Assembly (NCBI RefSeq): GCF_002863225.1
Contig: NZ_PKEK01000009.1
Location: 1 to 64,000 of the forward strand
Length of the DNA: 64,000 bases
Direction of reading: 5' to 3'
Source: Mycobacterium sp.
GTDB taxonomy: Bacteria; Actinomycetota; Actinomycetes; Mycobacteriales; Mycobacteriaceae
The notes below the pieces were generated by a model. That model ran no database searches. It had not been told where the DNA came from and saw only the letters and a list, made by a program, of their open reading frames with translations. This document shows, piece by piece, positions 1 through 7,581 of the stretch (its first letter is position 1; each line of letters begins with the position of its first letter). Made by a program: the position numbers and the translations under genes.

Positions 1-644
1 ATCAGGTTGTGCCCCTCCAGCTCTGAGGTGAGGCCCATCCGGTGGTATGCCGACAGCGCGTTGGGACTGGCATAGGACACCAGCCCGCCTACGTCGAGAC
101 GGATGAAGCCGTCACCCACCCGCGGGCTCGACCGCGACATCGCCAGGTCCCCCACGTTGGGAAAGGTGCCCTGCGAGAGCATGTGCAGCAGATCGCCGGC
201 ACAGTCGAGGTAGGCCGTCTCCAATTGACTGGACTTCGGCGCGTCGTTGACGCCGGTCTGATGCGTCAACACGGCGACCACCGCGTCGCCGTATCGCACC
301 GGCACCGCCTCGACGTTCACACCGGTCTGTTGCCACGAATAATTCTGTCCCGCACCGCTTTCCAAGCGGATCGCACCCGACTCGAAAGCGGAGGTGATCG
401 GCTGCATGCGGTCGGCGGCGACCACGGTCCCGACGGCGTCGCGCAGTAGCACGGTGGGAGCGGTGTTCGGCCGGCACTGCGCAACGCAGACCAGGGAATC
501 GTCTTCTCGCCGAACCCACATCAGGTAGTCGGCGAACGAAAGGTCCGCGATCAGCTGCCACTCGCCCACTACGGCGTGCAGATGGTCGACCGCGCTGCCC
601 GGCAGGACCGTGTGTTCGGCGAGCAGGTCACCGAGAGTGGACAT
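1..644 (-). CDS. pdtaS: Sensor histidine kinase PdtaS, N-terminal part (cut by window edge)
   Basis: The reading frame starts at the ATG at 644 and runs open to base 1, giving about 214 residues without a stop. The N-terminus (MSTLGDLLAEHTVLP) and the residues at the window edge (HRMGLTSELEGHNL) match what I remember of mycobacterial PdtaS (Rv3220c). PdtaS is a soluble sensor kinase with an N-terminal GAF region, a PAS domain and a HisKA_2/HATPase kinase, and it phosphorylates the RNA-binding antiterminator PdtaR. Only the sensory half is inside the window, so the kinase core cannot be checked. It precedes the biotinyl-protein gene on the same strand, with its own start 30 bases after that gene's stop. 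Confidence 0.9.
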   Translation of the reverse strand, partial: MSTLGDLLAEHTVLPGSAVDHLHAVVGEWQLIADLSFADYLMWVRREDDSLVCVAQCRPNTAPTVLLRDAVGTVVAADRMQPITSAFESGAIRLESGAGQNYSWQQTGVNVEAVPVRYGDAVVAVLTHQTGVNDAPKSSQLETAYLDCAGDLLHMLSQGTFPNVGDLAMSRSSPRVGDGFIRLDVGGLVSYASPNALSAYHRMGLTSELEGHNL

Positions 645-673
645 CGGCGTTTTCCGTGGTGAGGATCGGGCGG

Positions 674-889
674 CTAGCTGATCACGGCGATGAGATCGCC
701 GGCTTGGATGACATCGCCAACCGCCACGCTGACCTTGCTGATCGTTCCGGCGACCTCGGCAAGAACCGGGATTTCCATCTTCATCGATTCCAGTAACACC
801 ACGGTGTCGCCCTCGCCGATCTGGTCGCCCTCATGGACCACGACCTCGAGCACGCTGGCCACAATTTCTGCCCGGACGTCCTCGGCCAT
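674..889 (-). CDS. Biotinylated protein TB7.3 (single biotinyl domain)
   Basis: This 71-residue protein is essentially one biotin/lipoyl-attachment domain. It carries the classic biotinylation motif ESMKME, with the modified lysine at residue 37, in the hairpin turn of the fold. It matches M. tuberculosis TB7.3 (Rv3221c). Such stand-alone domains act as carboxyl carriers of acyl-CoA carboxylase-type enzymes, but no carboxylase gene is adjacent, so its partner is unknown. The ATG at 889 is preferred over the GTG one codon upstream, because it matches the known protein and has a GGGG stretch upstream. The gene is transcribed towards pdtaS. Confidence 0.9.
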   Translation of the reverse strand: MAEDVRAEIVASVLEVVVHEGDQIGEGDTVVLLESMKMEIPVLAEVAGTISKVSVAVGDVIQAGDLIAVIS

Positions 890-1205
890 CACTACCCCGT
901 TCGTCAGCCAGCCGTTTTCGGCGTTTGCGTTGCTTTATCGAACCACAATCGATTTACCCAGTTGTACTCCGAGCAGTCGTCGGTGCCGGCGAGGCGCGTC
1001 GACAGCCGGTTTGTGCTGCTGAAAGGTCACGATTGATGTCTCGGAGATATCGATAAGCAAACTCCAAGATCACTAAGAGAACCTATAGAGCCGCTTCTGT
1101 GACAGTGTCGTGCTCGAACTGTGACATTTGGCAAGCAGAGTGTCCCAAGTGAATGGAGTGCCAGAAGATCTTGAAGTGAAAGCGTCGAAACCGAGGAGAA
1201 TTACG
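890..1205. other. Divergent intergenic region between TB7.3 and the GLP-rich protein gene
   Basis: This stretch of 316 bases has no convincing gene. It is richer in A+T than its surroundings and lies between two divergent starts, so it should hold promoters for both. A TATAGA hexamer near 1085 could be a -10 element for the rightward gene. No -35 match or operator stands out. A frame open from 1128 runs into the rightward gene but lacks a ribosome-binding site and coding character before 1206. Confidence 0.5.
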
Positions 1206-1916
1206 TTGTCCGACAACATGTTTGAGCATTCGGCAGGTCGTAAATCGGTGACCCGAGCGGCCACTGGATTCGGGGTGGCGCTGGCCGCATTCGCCACGAT
1301 CGGGCTCACCGCGGGTGCCGCGGCGGCCGCTCCCCAGCAACCTTTCGCCGCCGACGACCCGATCCCGGGTCTGCCGGGTGGCGCCGGCGGCGCGGTGAAC
1401 ATCGCCAACTCGCTGTTCGGCTCGCTGAGCGGGCTGATGAACAACGTCATTCCCGGTGCCGGCGACCTCTTGATGCCCGCCACCGGTGCGCTCGGCGGAG
1501 GCGGCGGCCTGCCCGGCGGTCTGCCCGGCGGGCTGGGCGGCCTCGGTGGAGGCGGCGGCCTGCCAGGCGGAATCCCCGGTGGCCTGCCGGGTGGCCTGGC
1601 CGGTCAGACGCTCCCGGGGCAGACGCCGGGACTGGGTGGTTACCCGGGTGGCCTCACGGGTCAGGCGCCGGGCGGCCTACCGGGACAGACGTTGCCGGGG
1701 CAGACGCTTCCGGGGCAGACGCCGGGACTGGGTGGTTACCCGGGTAGCACGGTTCCCGGCGGACCCGCTCCCTTGTCGCCCGCTCAGGGCCCCGGTGCGG
1801 GCGGTCCGTTTGCCCCGGCCCAGGCTCCTCTGGCCGGCCAGCCCGCTGGCCAGCAAGGCCCGGTGGCATCGGCGAGCGCCAGCGGCGGCACCCTGGTGCA
1901 CGTGCCGGTCGTCTAG
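1206..1916 (+). CDS. Secreted Gly/Leu/Pro-rich repeat protein
   Basis: The TTG at 1206 is chosen because GAGGAG (1193-1198) sits 7 bases upstream; the frame stays open further upstream without such a signal. The product is about 236 residues. A basic N-terminus and a hydrophobic stretch ending in an Ala-rich segment before APQQPF look like a Sec signal peptide. The mature part starts with a short acidic and hydrophobic segment, then becomes low-complexity: repeats of LPGG/IPGG, then two copies of a block reading roughly TLPGQTPGLGGYPG, then a Pro/Ala/Gln-rich tail ending in a hydrophobic VHVPVV. I do not recognise a family. It is probably a cell-envelope or secreted structural protein; no enzymatic motif is visible. 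Confidence 0.75.
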   Translation: MSDNMFEHSAGRKSVTRAATGFGVALAAFATIGLTAGAAAAAPQQPFAADDPIPGLPGGAGGAVNIANSLFGSLSGLMNNVIPGAGDLLMPATGALGGGGGLPGGLPGGLGGLGGGGGLPGGIPGGLPGGLAGQTLPGQTPGLGGYPGGLTGQAPGGLPGQTLPGQTLPGQTPGLGGYPGSTVPGGPAPLSPAQGPGAGGPFAPAQAPLAGQPAGQQGPVASASASGGTLVHVPVV

Positions 1917-1983
1917 CAGTTGGCCTGCAGGGCGGGTGGCGTGACAGACTGATCGGCAGGTAGAACCGCGAGGAGGATCAGTC

Positions 1984-2058
1984 ATGGCCAAGCGAGGCCG
2001 GAAGAAGCGCGACCGCAAGCACAGCAAGGCCAATCACGGCAAGCGGCCCAACGCTTAA
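1984..2058 (+). CDS. 50S ribosomal protein bL37 (24 residues)
   Basis: A 24-codon gene with a strong ribosome-binding site (GAGGAGGA, 1970-1977) and a TAA stop. The product begins MAKRGRKKRDRKHSKANHG, contains only basic and small residues, and matches the small actinobacterial ribosomal protein bL37 found in cryo-EM structures of the mycobacterial 70S ribosome. It binds rRNA in the large subunit. The gene is usually missed because it is so short. A strong hairpin directly follows it (2075-2115). It is separate from the GLP-rich gene upstream (67 bases) and converges with rshA. Confidence 0.88.
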   Translation: MAKRGRKKRDRKHSKANHGKRPNA

Positions 2059-2074
2059 CCAACCGTTCGAAACG

Positions 2075-2115
2075 ACAAAGACGCGGACCGTCCGACAGGC
2101 GGCCCGCGTCTTTGT
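2075..2115. terminator. Bidirectional hairpin terminator between bL37 and rshA
   Basis: A perfect 12-bp inverted repeat: ACAAAGACGCGG at 2075-2086 pairs with CCGCGTCTTTGT at 2104-2115, around a 17-base loop. It lies 16 bases after the bL37 stop and 18 bases before the rshA stop, so it can serve both convergent transcripts. The A-rich and T-rich ends of the stem give short U-runs in either direction. Confidence 0.7.
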
Positions 2116-2133
2116 TGTTCGTCTGGTGCCGGC

Positions 2134-2400
2134 TCAACCGCCCCGGATGATCGTCGTCTGACTGATCTCCAGTCGCAGGCGGGCCCGCAGGCTCTCCGGA
2201 GCTCGCTCGCCGCGACACTTGGTGGAGATCAGCCCCTTGATGCGCTCTTCGAGACCGTAGGCCTGGAAGCAGGGCGGGCAATCTTCGAGATGCTGCCGGA
2301 GCTTGTCCTGGGTCTCCGGACTGCACTCCCCGTCCAGCAGAGTCCAGACCTCGGCGAGTACCTCGGCGCATTCGGCTTTGATCACCGGCTTGTCGCTCAT
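2134..2400 (-). CDS. rshA: Anti-sigma factor RshA (zinc-binding, redox-sensing)
   Basis: This 88-residue protein has the ZAS-family motif H37-x3-C41-x2-C44 plus a further Cys at 61, as in RsrA/RshA. In the reduced state this family binds SigH and blocks it; oxidation of the cysteines or phosphorylation releases the sigma factor. The start overlaps the sigH stop by four bases (ATGA), so the pair is translationally coupled, consistent with stoichiometric control. The central sequence around the HxxxCxxC motif matches actinobacterial RshA well. Confidence 0.93.
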   Translation of the reverse strand: MSDKPVIKAECAEVLAEVWTLLDGECSPETQDKLRQHLEDCPPCFQAYGLEERIKGLISTKCRGERAPESLRARLRLEISQTTIIRGG

Positions 2401-3074
2401 GACGACACCTCCTCGGGTGTCTGGTCGCCGCGGATGAAGCCACGTTCCTTGGCCACGTCGCTCAACAGTTCACGCAGTTGACGCCGGCCGCGGTGCAGTC
2501 GTGACATCACCGTCCCGATCGGGGTGTCCATGATCTCCGCGATCTCCTTGTAGGGGAAACCCTCGACGTCGGCGTAGTAGACCGCCATCCGGAACTCCTC
2601 CGGCAAGGCCTGCAGCGCTTTCTTGATCTCGGTGTCGGGCAGAGCCTCGAGAGCTTCGACCTCGGCGGACCGCAAGCCGGTCGACGTGTGCTCGGCGCTG
2701 GCGGCCAGCTGCCAGTCGGTGATCTCGTCGGTCGGGTACTGCGCGGGCTGACGCTGCTTCTTGCGGTAGCTGTTGATGTAGGTGTTGGTGAGGATGCGGT
2801 AGAGCCAAGCCTTGAGATTGGTGCCCTCCCTGAACGACCGGAACCCGGCGTAGGCCTTGACCATGGTTTCCTGCAGCAGGTCTTCGGCATCGGCGGGGTT
2901 GCGGGTCATCCGCAGCGCGCCGCCGTAGAGCTGGTCGAGTAGCGGGATCGCGTCGCGCTCGAACCGCGCGGTCAGCTGTGCATCGGTCTCGTCTGATCGG
3001 GTCCGCGAGCTCCCATCGGAAACCGCGGTGTCCACCGCGACCTCGGGCTCCGTCGCGCTGTCGGTGTCAGCCAT
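2397..3074 (-). CDS. sigH: ECF RNA polymerase sigma factor SigH
   Basis: An ECF sigma factor of 225 residues. Region 2 starts near residue 34 ([17 protein letters not shown], then the conserved [12 protein letters not shown]), and region 4 with its helix-turn-helix lies around residues 145-200 ([19 protein letters not shown]). It matches M. tuberculosis SigH, which directs thioredoxin, Clp, heat-shock and sigE/sigB transcription under oxidative and heat stress. The frame is open to 3293, but the ATG at 3074 (MADTD) matches the known N-terminus. It is followed by its overlapping antagonist gene rshA. A SigH-like promoter lies upstream, suggesting autoregulation. Confidence 0.95.
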   Translation of the reverse strand: MADTDSATEPEVAVDTAVSDGSSRTRSDETDAQLTARFERDAIPLLDQLYGGALRMTRNPADAEDLLQETMVKAYAGFRSFREGTNLKAWLYRILTNTYINSYRKKQRQPAQYPTDEITDWQLAASAEHTSTGLRSAEVEALEALPDTEIKKALQALPEEFRMAVYYADVEGFPYKEIAEIMDTPIGTVMSRLHRGRRQLRELLSDVAKERGFIRGDQTPEEVSS

Positions 3075-3245
3075 GGTGAGTAACGCAGTCCCTTCTGTCG
3101 CGATACCGGTGAACAGGTCCATCAAGACCGGACCCGTCTGGTACCCGGCCAACTGCTGTTCGCCTCGGAGGCTGGTCGCCGTTGACACGCGATTCCCCTT
3201 TCCCAATCTAAAGGCTGCGTCTGACACTGTCTGCTTTGCCTGGCT

Positions 3246-3273
3246 CAACAGCCACAACCGCCACGGTATTTCC
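3246..3273 (-). promoter_or_regulatory. Possible SigH-type autoregulatory promoter of sigH
   Basis: On the minus strand GGAAAT (3273-3268) is followed after 18 bases by GTTG (3249-3246). This resembles the GGAAY...GTT consensus of SigH-dependent promoters, and sigH is known to transcribe itself in mycobacteria. The predicted start would leave a leader of about 165 bases. The match is short and unproven. Confidence 0.35.
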
Positions 3274-3319
3274 GGACCGCTGGTCCGGCGCAATTGTGAG
3301 CAGCGTTACTGTGACGCTC

Positions 3320-4168
3320 ATGTCGCTGAAAGCCAAAACCATGTTCATTTCGGGTGCCAGCCGCGGAATCGGCCTGGCCATCGCGAAGCGGGCCGCCCAG
3401 GACGGTGCCAACATCGCGCTGATCGCCAAGACGGCTGAGCCGCACCCGAAGCTGCCGGGCACGGTGTACACCGCCGCCAAGGAACTCGAGGAAGCGGGCG
3501 GCCAGGCGCTGCCGATCGTCGGCGACGTCCGCGACCCGGACTCGGTCGAGGCCGCGGTGGCCAAGACCGTCGAGCAGTTCGGCGGCATCGACATCGTGGT
3601 GAACAACGCCTCGGCGATCAACCTCGGCACGATCAGTGAAGTGCCGATGAAGCGCTTCGACCTGATGAACGGCATCCAGGTGCGCGGCACCTACGCCGTC
3701 TCGCAGGCGTGTATCCCCCACATGAAGGGCCGGGAGAACCCGCACATCCTGACCTTGTCGCCGCCGGTGCTGCTCGGCAAGGAATGGCTGAAGCCGACCG
3801 CGTACATGATGGCCAAATTCGGTATGACGCTGTGCGCGTTGGGAATTGCCGAAGAACTACGCGAAGAGGGCATCGCCTCCAACACGCTGTGGCCGCGCAC
3901 CCTGGTGGCCACCGCCGCGGTGCAGAACCTGCTCGGCGGCGACGAGGCGATGGGCCGGGCGCGCACGCCGGACATCTACTCCGATGCGGCCTACGTGATC
4001 CTGAACAAGTCGTCCAAGGAATACACCGGCAACACCCTGCTGTGCGAAGACGTGCTGCTGGAGTCCGGGGTGACGGACCTGTCGGTCTACAACTGCGTCA
4101 AGGACGGCACTCTCGGCGTCGACTTCTGGGTCGACGGCGTGAACCCGCCGGGCTACACCGGCCCCTGA
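3320..4168 (+). CDS. Short-chain dehydrogenase/reductase (Rv3224-like)
   Basis: A 282-residue classical SDR. The N-terminal nucleotide-binding motif reads SGASRGIG, the NNAS motif follows strand 4, and the catalytic pair is in TAYMMAKFG (Y-x3-K). The sequence is close to Rv3224, and the C-terminal half resembles HSDL2-type dehydrogenases. The substrate is unknown; lipid or hydroxysteroid-like alcohols are plausible. The ATG at 3320 fits the family start; a GTG three codons upstream is possible. It is divergent from sigH, and the deacylase gene begins four bases after its stop, indicating an operon. Confidence 0.85.
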   Translation: MSLKAKTMFISGASRGIGLAIAKRAAQDGANIALIAKTAEPHPKLPGTVYTAAKELEEAGGQALPIVGDVRDPDSVEAAVAKTVEQFGGIDIVVNNASAINLGTISEVPMKRFDLMNGIQVRGTYAVSQACIPHMKGRENPHILTLSPPVLLGKEWLKPTAYMMAKFGMTLCALGIAEELREEGIASNTLWPRTLVATAAVQNLLGGDEAMGRARTPDIYSDAAYVILNKSSKEYTGNTLLCEDVLLESGVTDLSVYNCVKDGTLGVDFWVDGVNPPGYTGP

Positions 4169-4172
4169 CACT

Positions 4173-4655
4173 TTGCCAGCTGCGGCCACTCGGGCGCTGG
4201 CGGTATTGACCGACGCCGGCGTCCCGCACGAGGTGGTCAAGTTCGACCATGATCCGCGCGAACACTCCTTCGGCGGCGAAGCGGTCCGGGCCCTGCGCGG
4301 CACCGTCGAACCCGGACAGATCTACAAGACCCTGATCATCGCGGTCCCCGACGGCCCGGCCGTCGCGATCATTCCGGCGTTGGCGAAGCTGTCGTTGAAG
4401 TCGGCTGCGGCGGCGCTGGGCGCGGCCAAGGCCACCATGGCCGACCAGCGCGCCGCAGAGCGGGCCACCGGCTATGTGCTGGGGGCCATTTCGCCGCTGG
4501 GGCAACGCACCCGACTGCCGACCGTCGTCGACGCCGGCGCGCTCGGCTGGGAGCGGATGTACGTCAGTGCGGGTCGCCGCGGTTGGGACGTCGCGCTGGC
4601 GCCCGAGGACCTGATCCGGCTGACCGACGCGGTGACCGCCGAGATTCAGGCCTGA
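4173..4655 (+). CDS. YbaK/ProX-type aminoacyl-tRNA deacylase
   Basis: A 160-residue single-domain protein of the YbaK/EbsC family, which hydrolyses Cys- or Ala-charged tRNA-Pro to correct ProRS errors. Family features include VVKFDHDP near the N-terminus, IYKTLII and the GAISPLGQRT segment, where YbaK proteins carry the conserved GGxSP(L/I)G loop. The TTG at 4173 lies four bases after the upstream SDR stop. I recall the M. tuberculosis equivalent as two annotated fragments (Rv3224A/Rv3224B); here the frame is intact. Its last ten bases overlap the convergent crotonase gene. Confidence 0.82.
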   Translation: MPAAATRALAVLTDAGVPHEVVKFDHDPREHSFGGEAVRALRGTVEPGQIYKTLIIAVPDGPAVAIIPALAKLSLKSAAAALGAAKATMADQRAAERATGYVLGAISPLGQRTRLPTVVDAGALGWERMYVSAGRRGWDVALAPEDLIRLTDAVTAEIQA

Positions 4656-5485
4656 GACCTGGCCAGCATCGCGTGCACGCTGTCGGCGAAAGCCGCGGTG
4701 GTGAAGCAGGTCGGTTCGGCGAACTCCTCCATGGTCAGCGCCTCGTGCCAGCCGGCATCGGCGGTGGCCCGCAGCAGCGGCTTGGTCATCGCGACGGCGT
4801 GCCGCGGCATGGCCGCGACCCGTGCACACCACTCGTCGGCGGCGTCGAGCAGGCCGGCGTGGTCGACGACCTGCTGGACGAGACCGAGCCGATGCGCCTC
4901 GCGGGCATCAATGTGCTCACCGCGCAGGTAATAGGCAAGCGCCGCTTGGTATCCTAGTCGACGGGTCAGCGCCCAGCTGGTGCCGACCTCGGGTATCAGC
5001 CCGAGCTTGCCGAAGGCCGGCACGATCACCGCGCGTTCACTGGCGACGGCGATGTCGCAGGACAGCGCCCAGGCCAGCCCGACGCCCGCGGCCGGGCCGT
5101 TGACGGCGGCGACGAAGATCGTGTCCGACCCGGCGATGAGCCGTGCGATGCCACCGAATTCGCGGCGGATCCACCGCCACACATCGGCGACGCCCTCGGG
5201 TCGTCTCAGGTTTTCGGTGGCCATCTGCATCATCTTCAAGTCACCACCCGCGCTGAAACCCGGATCGCGACCGGTCAGGACGACGCTGCGGATATCGCGG
5301 TCGACTACGAGTCCTTCCAGCGCGCAACGCAATTGGCGCACCAGCGGCGCCGACAGCACGTTGAGGCGGTCGGGCTCGTCGAGGGTCACCACCGCACGGT
5401 CGCCGCGGTGATCGACATGCACTCGGCGGGGCGCGTCCGGGGCGTCTCCTTCGGCGACCAGTCTCTGATACAGCGAATCAGTCAT
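4646..5485 (-). CDS. Enoyl-CoA hydratase/isomerase (crotonase) family protein
   Basis: A 279-residue crotonase-fold protein. The oxyanion-hole segments are visible: GFSAGGDLKMM and NGPAAGVGLAWALSCD. The glutamate of LIPEVGTS aligns with one of the two catalytic glutamates, while the usual first one (in a pE-x-LG context) appears replaced (FGKLG). That would fit isomerase-like rather than hydratase activity, so the exact reaction is uncertain. The start overlaps the stop of the upstream TetR gene by eight bases, so the two form an operon, suggesting that the regulator controls this acyl-CoA step. Confidence 0.85.
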   Translation of the reverse strand: MTDSLYQRLVAEGDAPDAPRRVHVDHRGDRAVVTLDEPDRLNVLSAPLVRQLRCALEGLVVDRDIRSVVLTGRDPGFSAGGDLKMMQMATENLRRPEGVADVWRWIRREFGGIARLIAGSDTIFVAAVNGPAAGVGLAWALSCDIAVASERAVIVPAFGKLGLIPEVGTSWALTRRLGYQAALAYYLRGEHIDAREAHRLGLVQQVVDHAGLLDAADEWCARVAAMPRHAVAMTKPLLRATADAGWHEALTMEEFAEPTCFTTAAFADSVHAMLARSQA

Positions 5486-6068
5486 CTCTCTCCTCGATAG
5501 CGTTGGCCCGCAATGCCTTCCACGCCGCGTCGGCGAAGGTCTTGATCACGCCGCGCGGCATCCGGGATTCGTCGCCGGCGATCCAGTACCGGCTGAATTC
5601 CTGCGCGGGTCCGAACCACAGTGCGGCGGTGACTCCGCCCTGCATCGGGCGGAGGGCGCCGTAGCTGTGGTGCGGCCGCCACCAGTCGCGCACGTCGGCG
5701 AAGAAAGCCCGGTTGGACTCTCGCAGTTCCGGGCTGTCGAGCCGGTCCCCCAGCAGCAATGTCGCCTCGGCGCGATTGGCGACGACCCAGCGCAGATGGT
5801 GTGCGACGCCGCCGCGGATTCCCTCTTCGGCGGAGTCGTGGCGGCGCAACATCGTCACGAACCCGGCCTGGTATTCGCTCATCACCTGGGCGTAGACCGC
5901 GGCCGCCAGCGCCGGCTTGTCCGGGAAGTGGTGGTAGAGCGCGCCGACGCTGACCTGGGCGTCGCGGCGGATCTCGTCCAGCGTCGCGGCGAGGGCGCCG
6001 TCGGAGGCGAACCGGACACGGGCTGACCGCATCAGTCGGCCTCGCGCGTCGACAGCTGTTCTCGGCAC
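5478..6068 (-). CDS. TetR-family transcriptional regulator
   Basis: A 196-residue TetR-like repressor. The N-terminal helix-turn-helix includes LDEIRRDAQVSVGALYHHF, typical of the family; the rest is a variable ligand-binding domain. The GTG at 6068 lies 7 bases after a TAGAGT hexamer on the minus strand, fitting a leaderless transcript. It is co-transcribed with the crotonase gene and divergent from an FAD oxidoreductase gene. An exact direct repeat with helical phasing overlaps the divergent promoters (6069-6100) and is the probable operator, so both directions are likely under its control. The ligand is unknown, perhaps an acyl-CoA. Confidence 0.85.
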   Translation of the reverse strand: MPRTAVDARGRLMRSARVRFASDGALAATLDEIRRDAQVSVGALYHHFPDKPALAAAVYAQVMSEYQAGFVTMLRRHDSAEEGIRGGVAHHLRWVVANRAEATLLLGDRLDSPELRESNRAFFADVRDWWRPHHSYGALRPMQGGVTAALWFGPAQEFSRYWIAGDESRMPRGVIKTFADAAWKALRANAIEERDD

Positions 6069-6100
6069 GAGGATTACTCTAACTCAACAGAGGATTACTC
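6069..6100. promoter_or_regulatory. Direct-repeat operator candidate between TetR gene and FAD oxidoreductase gene
   Basis: The 11-mer GAGGATTACTC occurs exactly at 6069-6079 and 6090-6100, a 21-bp offset or two helical turns. It lies directly upstream of the GTG of the TetR gene and covers its likely -10 region, about 40 bases before the divergent ATG at 6142. Position and phasing suggest an operator bound by the adjacent repressor. Confidence 0.55.
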
Positions 6101-6141
6101 GGTATTGCCAATTTGCGATGGCCTCGACATAGGGTTTGGTC

Positions 6142-7581
6142 ATGACACCTAACGCGGTCGTGGTCGGCAGTGGCCCCAACGGGCTCGCTGCCGCTGTGAC
6201 GCTGGCCCAGCACGGCCTGGCGGTCACGGTGTTCGAGGCCGCGGACGAGATCGGCGGCGGCACCCGCAGCGGCGAGGCCATCCTCCCGGGTCTGCTGCAC
6301 GACCATTGCTCGGCGATCCACCCGATGGCCGTGGGTTCGACGTTCCTCGATGGTCTCGACCTCGAGCGCTACGGCCTGCGGTGGCGCTGGCCCGAGATCG
6401 ATTGCGTCCATCCCCTCGACGACGGGACCGCCGGGGTGCTGTACCGCTCGGTGCAGACCACCGCGGACGGGTTGGGCGTCGACGGCCCGCGGTGGCAACG
6501 ACTCTTCGGTTGGCCGTCGGCGAACTTCGACACGCTGGCCGACGACATCATGGGCCCGCTGTTGCGCTGGCCGCATCATCCGCTGGCGCTGGCCCGTTTC
6601 GGCGCACCCACCGTGCTACCAGGGTCGGTCTTGGCGCGGGTGTTCCGGACGCCGCAAGCGCGGGCATTGTTCGGCGGCGCTGCCGCGCATTCGTTTCGGC
6701 CGTTGCACCATCCGATGTCGTCGGCGATCGGGTTGGGGATCCTGACCGCCGGGCATCGGCACGGCTGGCCCGTCGCGGCCGGTGGCTCACACTCCATCTC
6801 CCGCGCCCTGGCGTCGGTGCTCACCGAGTCGGGCGGCACGATCGAGACCGGCGCCCGGATTAACCATGCGGCCCAGTTGCCGGCGGCTGACGTGACGATC
6901 TTCGATCTTGCGCCGGGTGCGATCGCCAGGATTCTGGGCAACCGGTTGCCGGACCGCGTGTCCCGCGCCTACCGCCGATTCCGCCACGGCCCAGCCGCTT
7001 TCAAGGTCGACTTCGCCGTCGAGGGCGGGGTGCCCTGGACCAGCCCGGAGGCGCATCGGGCCGGCACCGTGCACGTGGCGGGTGACTTCGCCGAGATGGC
7101 CGCCACCGAGCGCGACGTGAATGCCGGGCGGATGCCCGAGCGGCCGTTCGTCCTCATCGGTCAGCAGTATCTGGCCGATCCGCAGCGATCGGTCGGCGAC
7201 GTTCATCCCGTGTGGACGTATGCGCATGTGCCGAACGGGTTTTCCGGCGACGCGACGCCGGCGATCATCGCTCAGATCGAACGGTTCGCCCCCGGCTTCC
7301 GGGAGCGGATCGTCGGGCAGTTGGTGCGAACCCCCGCTGAATTCGAGTCCTCGAACGCGAACTACGTCGGCGGTGACATCATGACCGGCGCCAAGAACAT
7401 CCGCCAGTTGGCGTTCGGTGCGCGAGCGACGTTGTCGCCGTACTCGATCGGGGTGCCCGGCATGTACATCTGCTCGGCCGCCACGCCACCCGGACCCGGA
7501 GCGCACGGCATGTGCGGGGCCAATGCCGCGCAAGCCGCGATCACCGAACTCAATAGCGGTAGAAGCCCTCACCGGTCTTGA
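6142..7581 (+). CDS. FAD-dependent oxidoreductase, phytoene desaturase/NAD(P)-binding Rossmann type
   Basis: A 479-residue flavoprotein with the N-terminal dinucleotide-binding motif VVGSGPNGLAAAVTLA, the following FEAADEIGGGTRSG (second FAD-contact segment) and a C-terminal PGPGAHGMCGANAAQA motif. This architecture is that of phytoene desaturase-like and amine-oxidase-like enzymes. The substrate is unknown. The ATG at 6142 is preceded by AGGG (6131-6134); an in-frame TTG at 6136 is less likely. It is divergent from the TetR-crotonase pair with an operator-like repeat between. Its last 32 bases overlap the convergent 3-hydroxyacyl-CoA dehydrogenase gene. Confidence 0.83.
   Translation: MTPNAVVVGSGPNGLAAAVTLAQHGLAVTVFEAADEIGGGTRSGEAILPGLLHDHCSAIHPMAVGSTFLDGLDLERYGLRWRWPEIDCVHPLDDGTAGVLYRSVQTTADGLGVDGPRWQRLFGWPSANFDTLADDIMGPLLRWPHHPLALARFGAPTVLPGSVLARVFRTPQARALFGGAAAHSFRPLHHPMSSAIGLGILTAGHRHGWPVAAGGSHSISRALASVLTESGGTIETGARINHAAQLPAADVTIFDLAPGAIARILGNRLPDRVSRAYRRFRHGPAAFKVDFAVEGGVPWTSPEAHRAGTVHVAGDFAEMAATERDVNAGRMPERPFVLIGQQYLADPQRSVGDVHPVWTYAHVPNGFSGDATPAIIAQIERFAPGFRERIVGQLVRTPAEFESSNANYVGGDIMTGAKNIRQLAFGARATLSPYSIGVPGMYICSAATPPGPGAHGMCGANAAQAAITELNSGRSPHRS

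Noticed and set aside
1128..1205. Earlier start of the GLP-rich protein gene
   Set aside because: No ribosome-binding site; the segment before 1206 would add a non-signal-like stretch ahead of the signal peptide.
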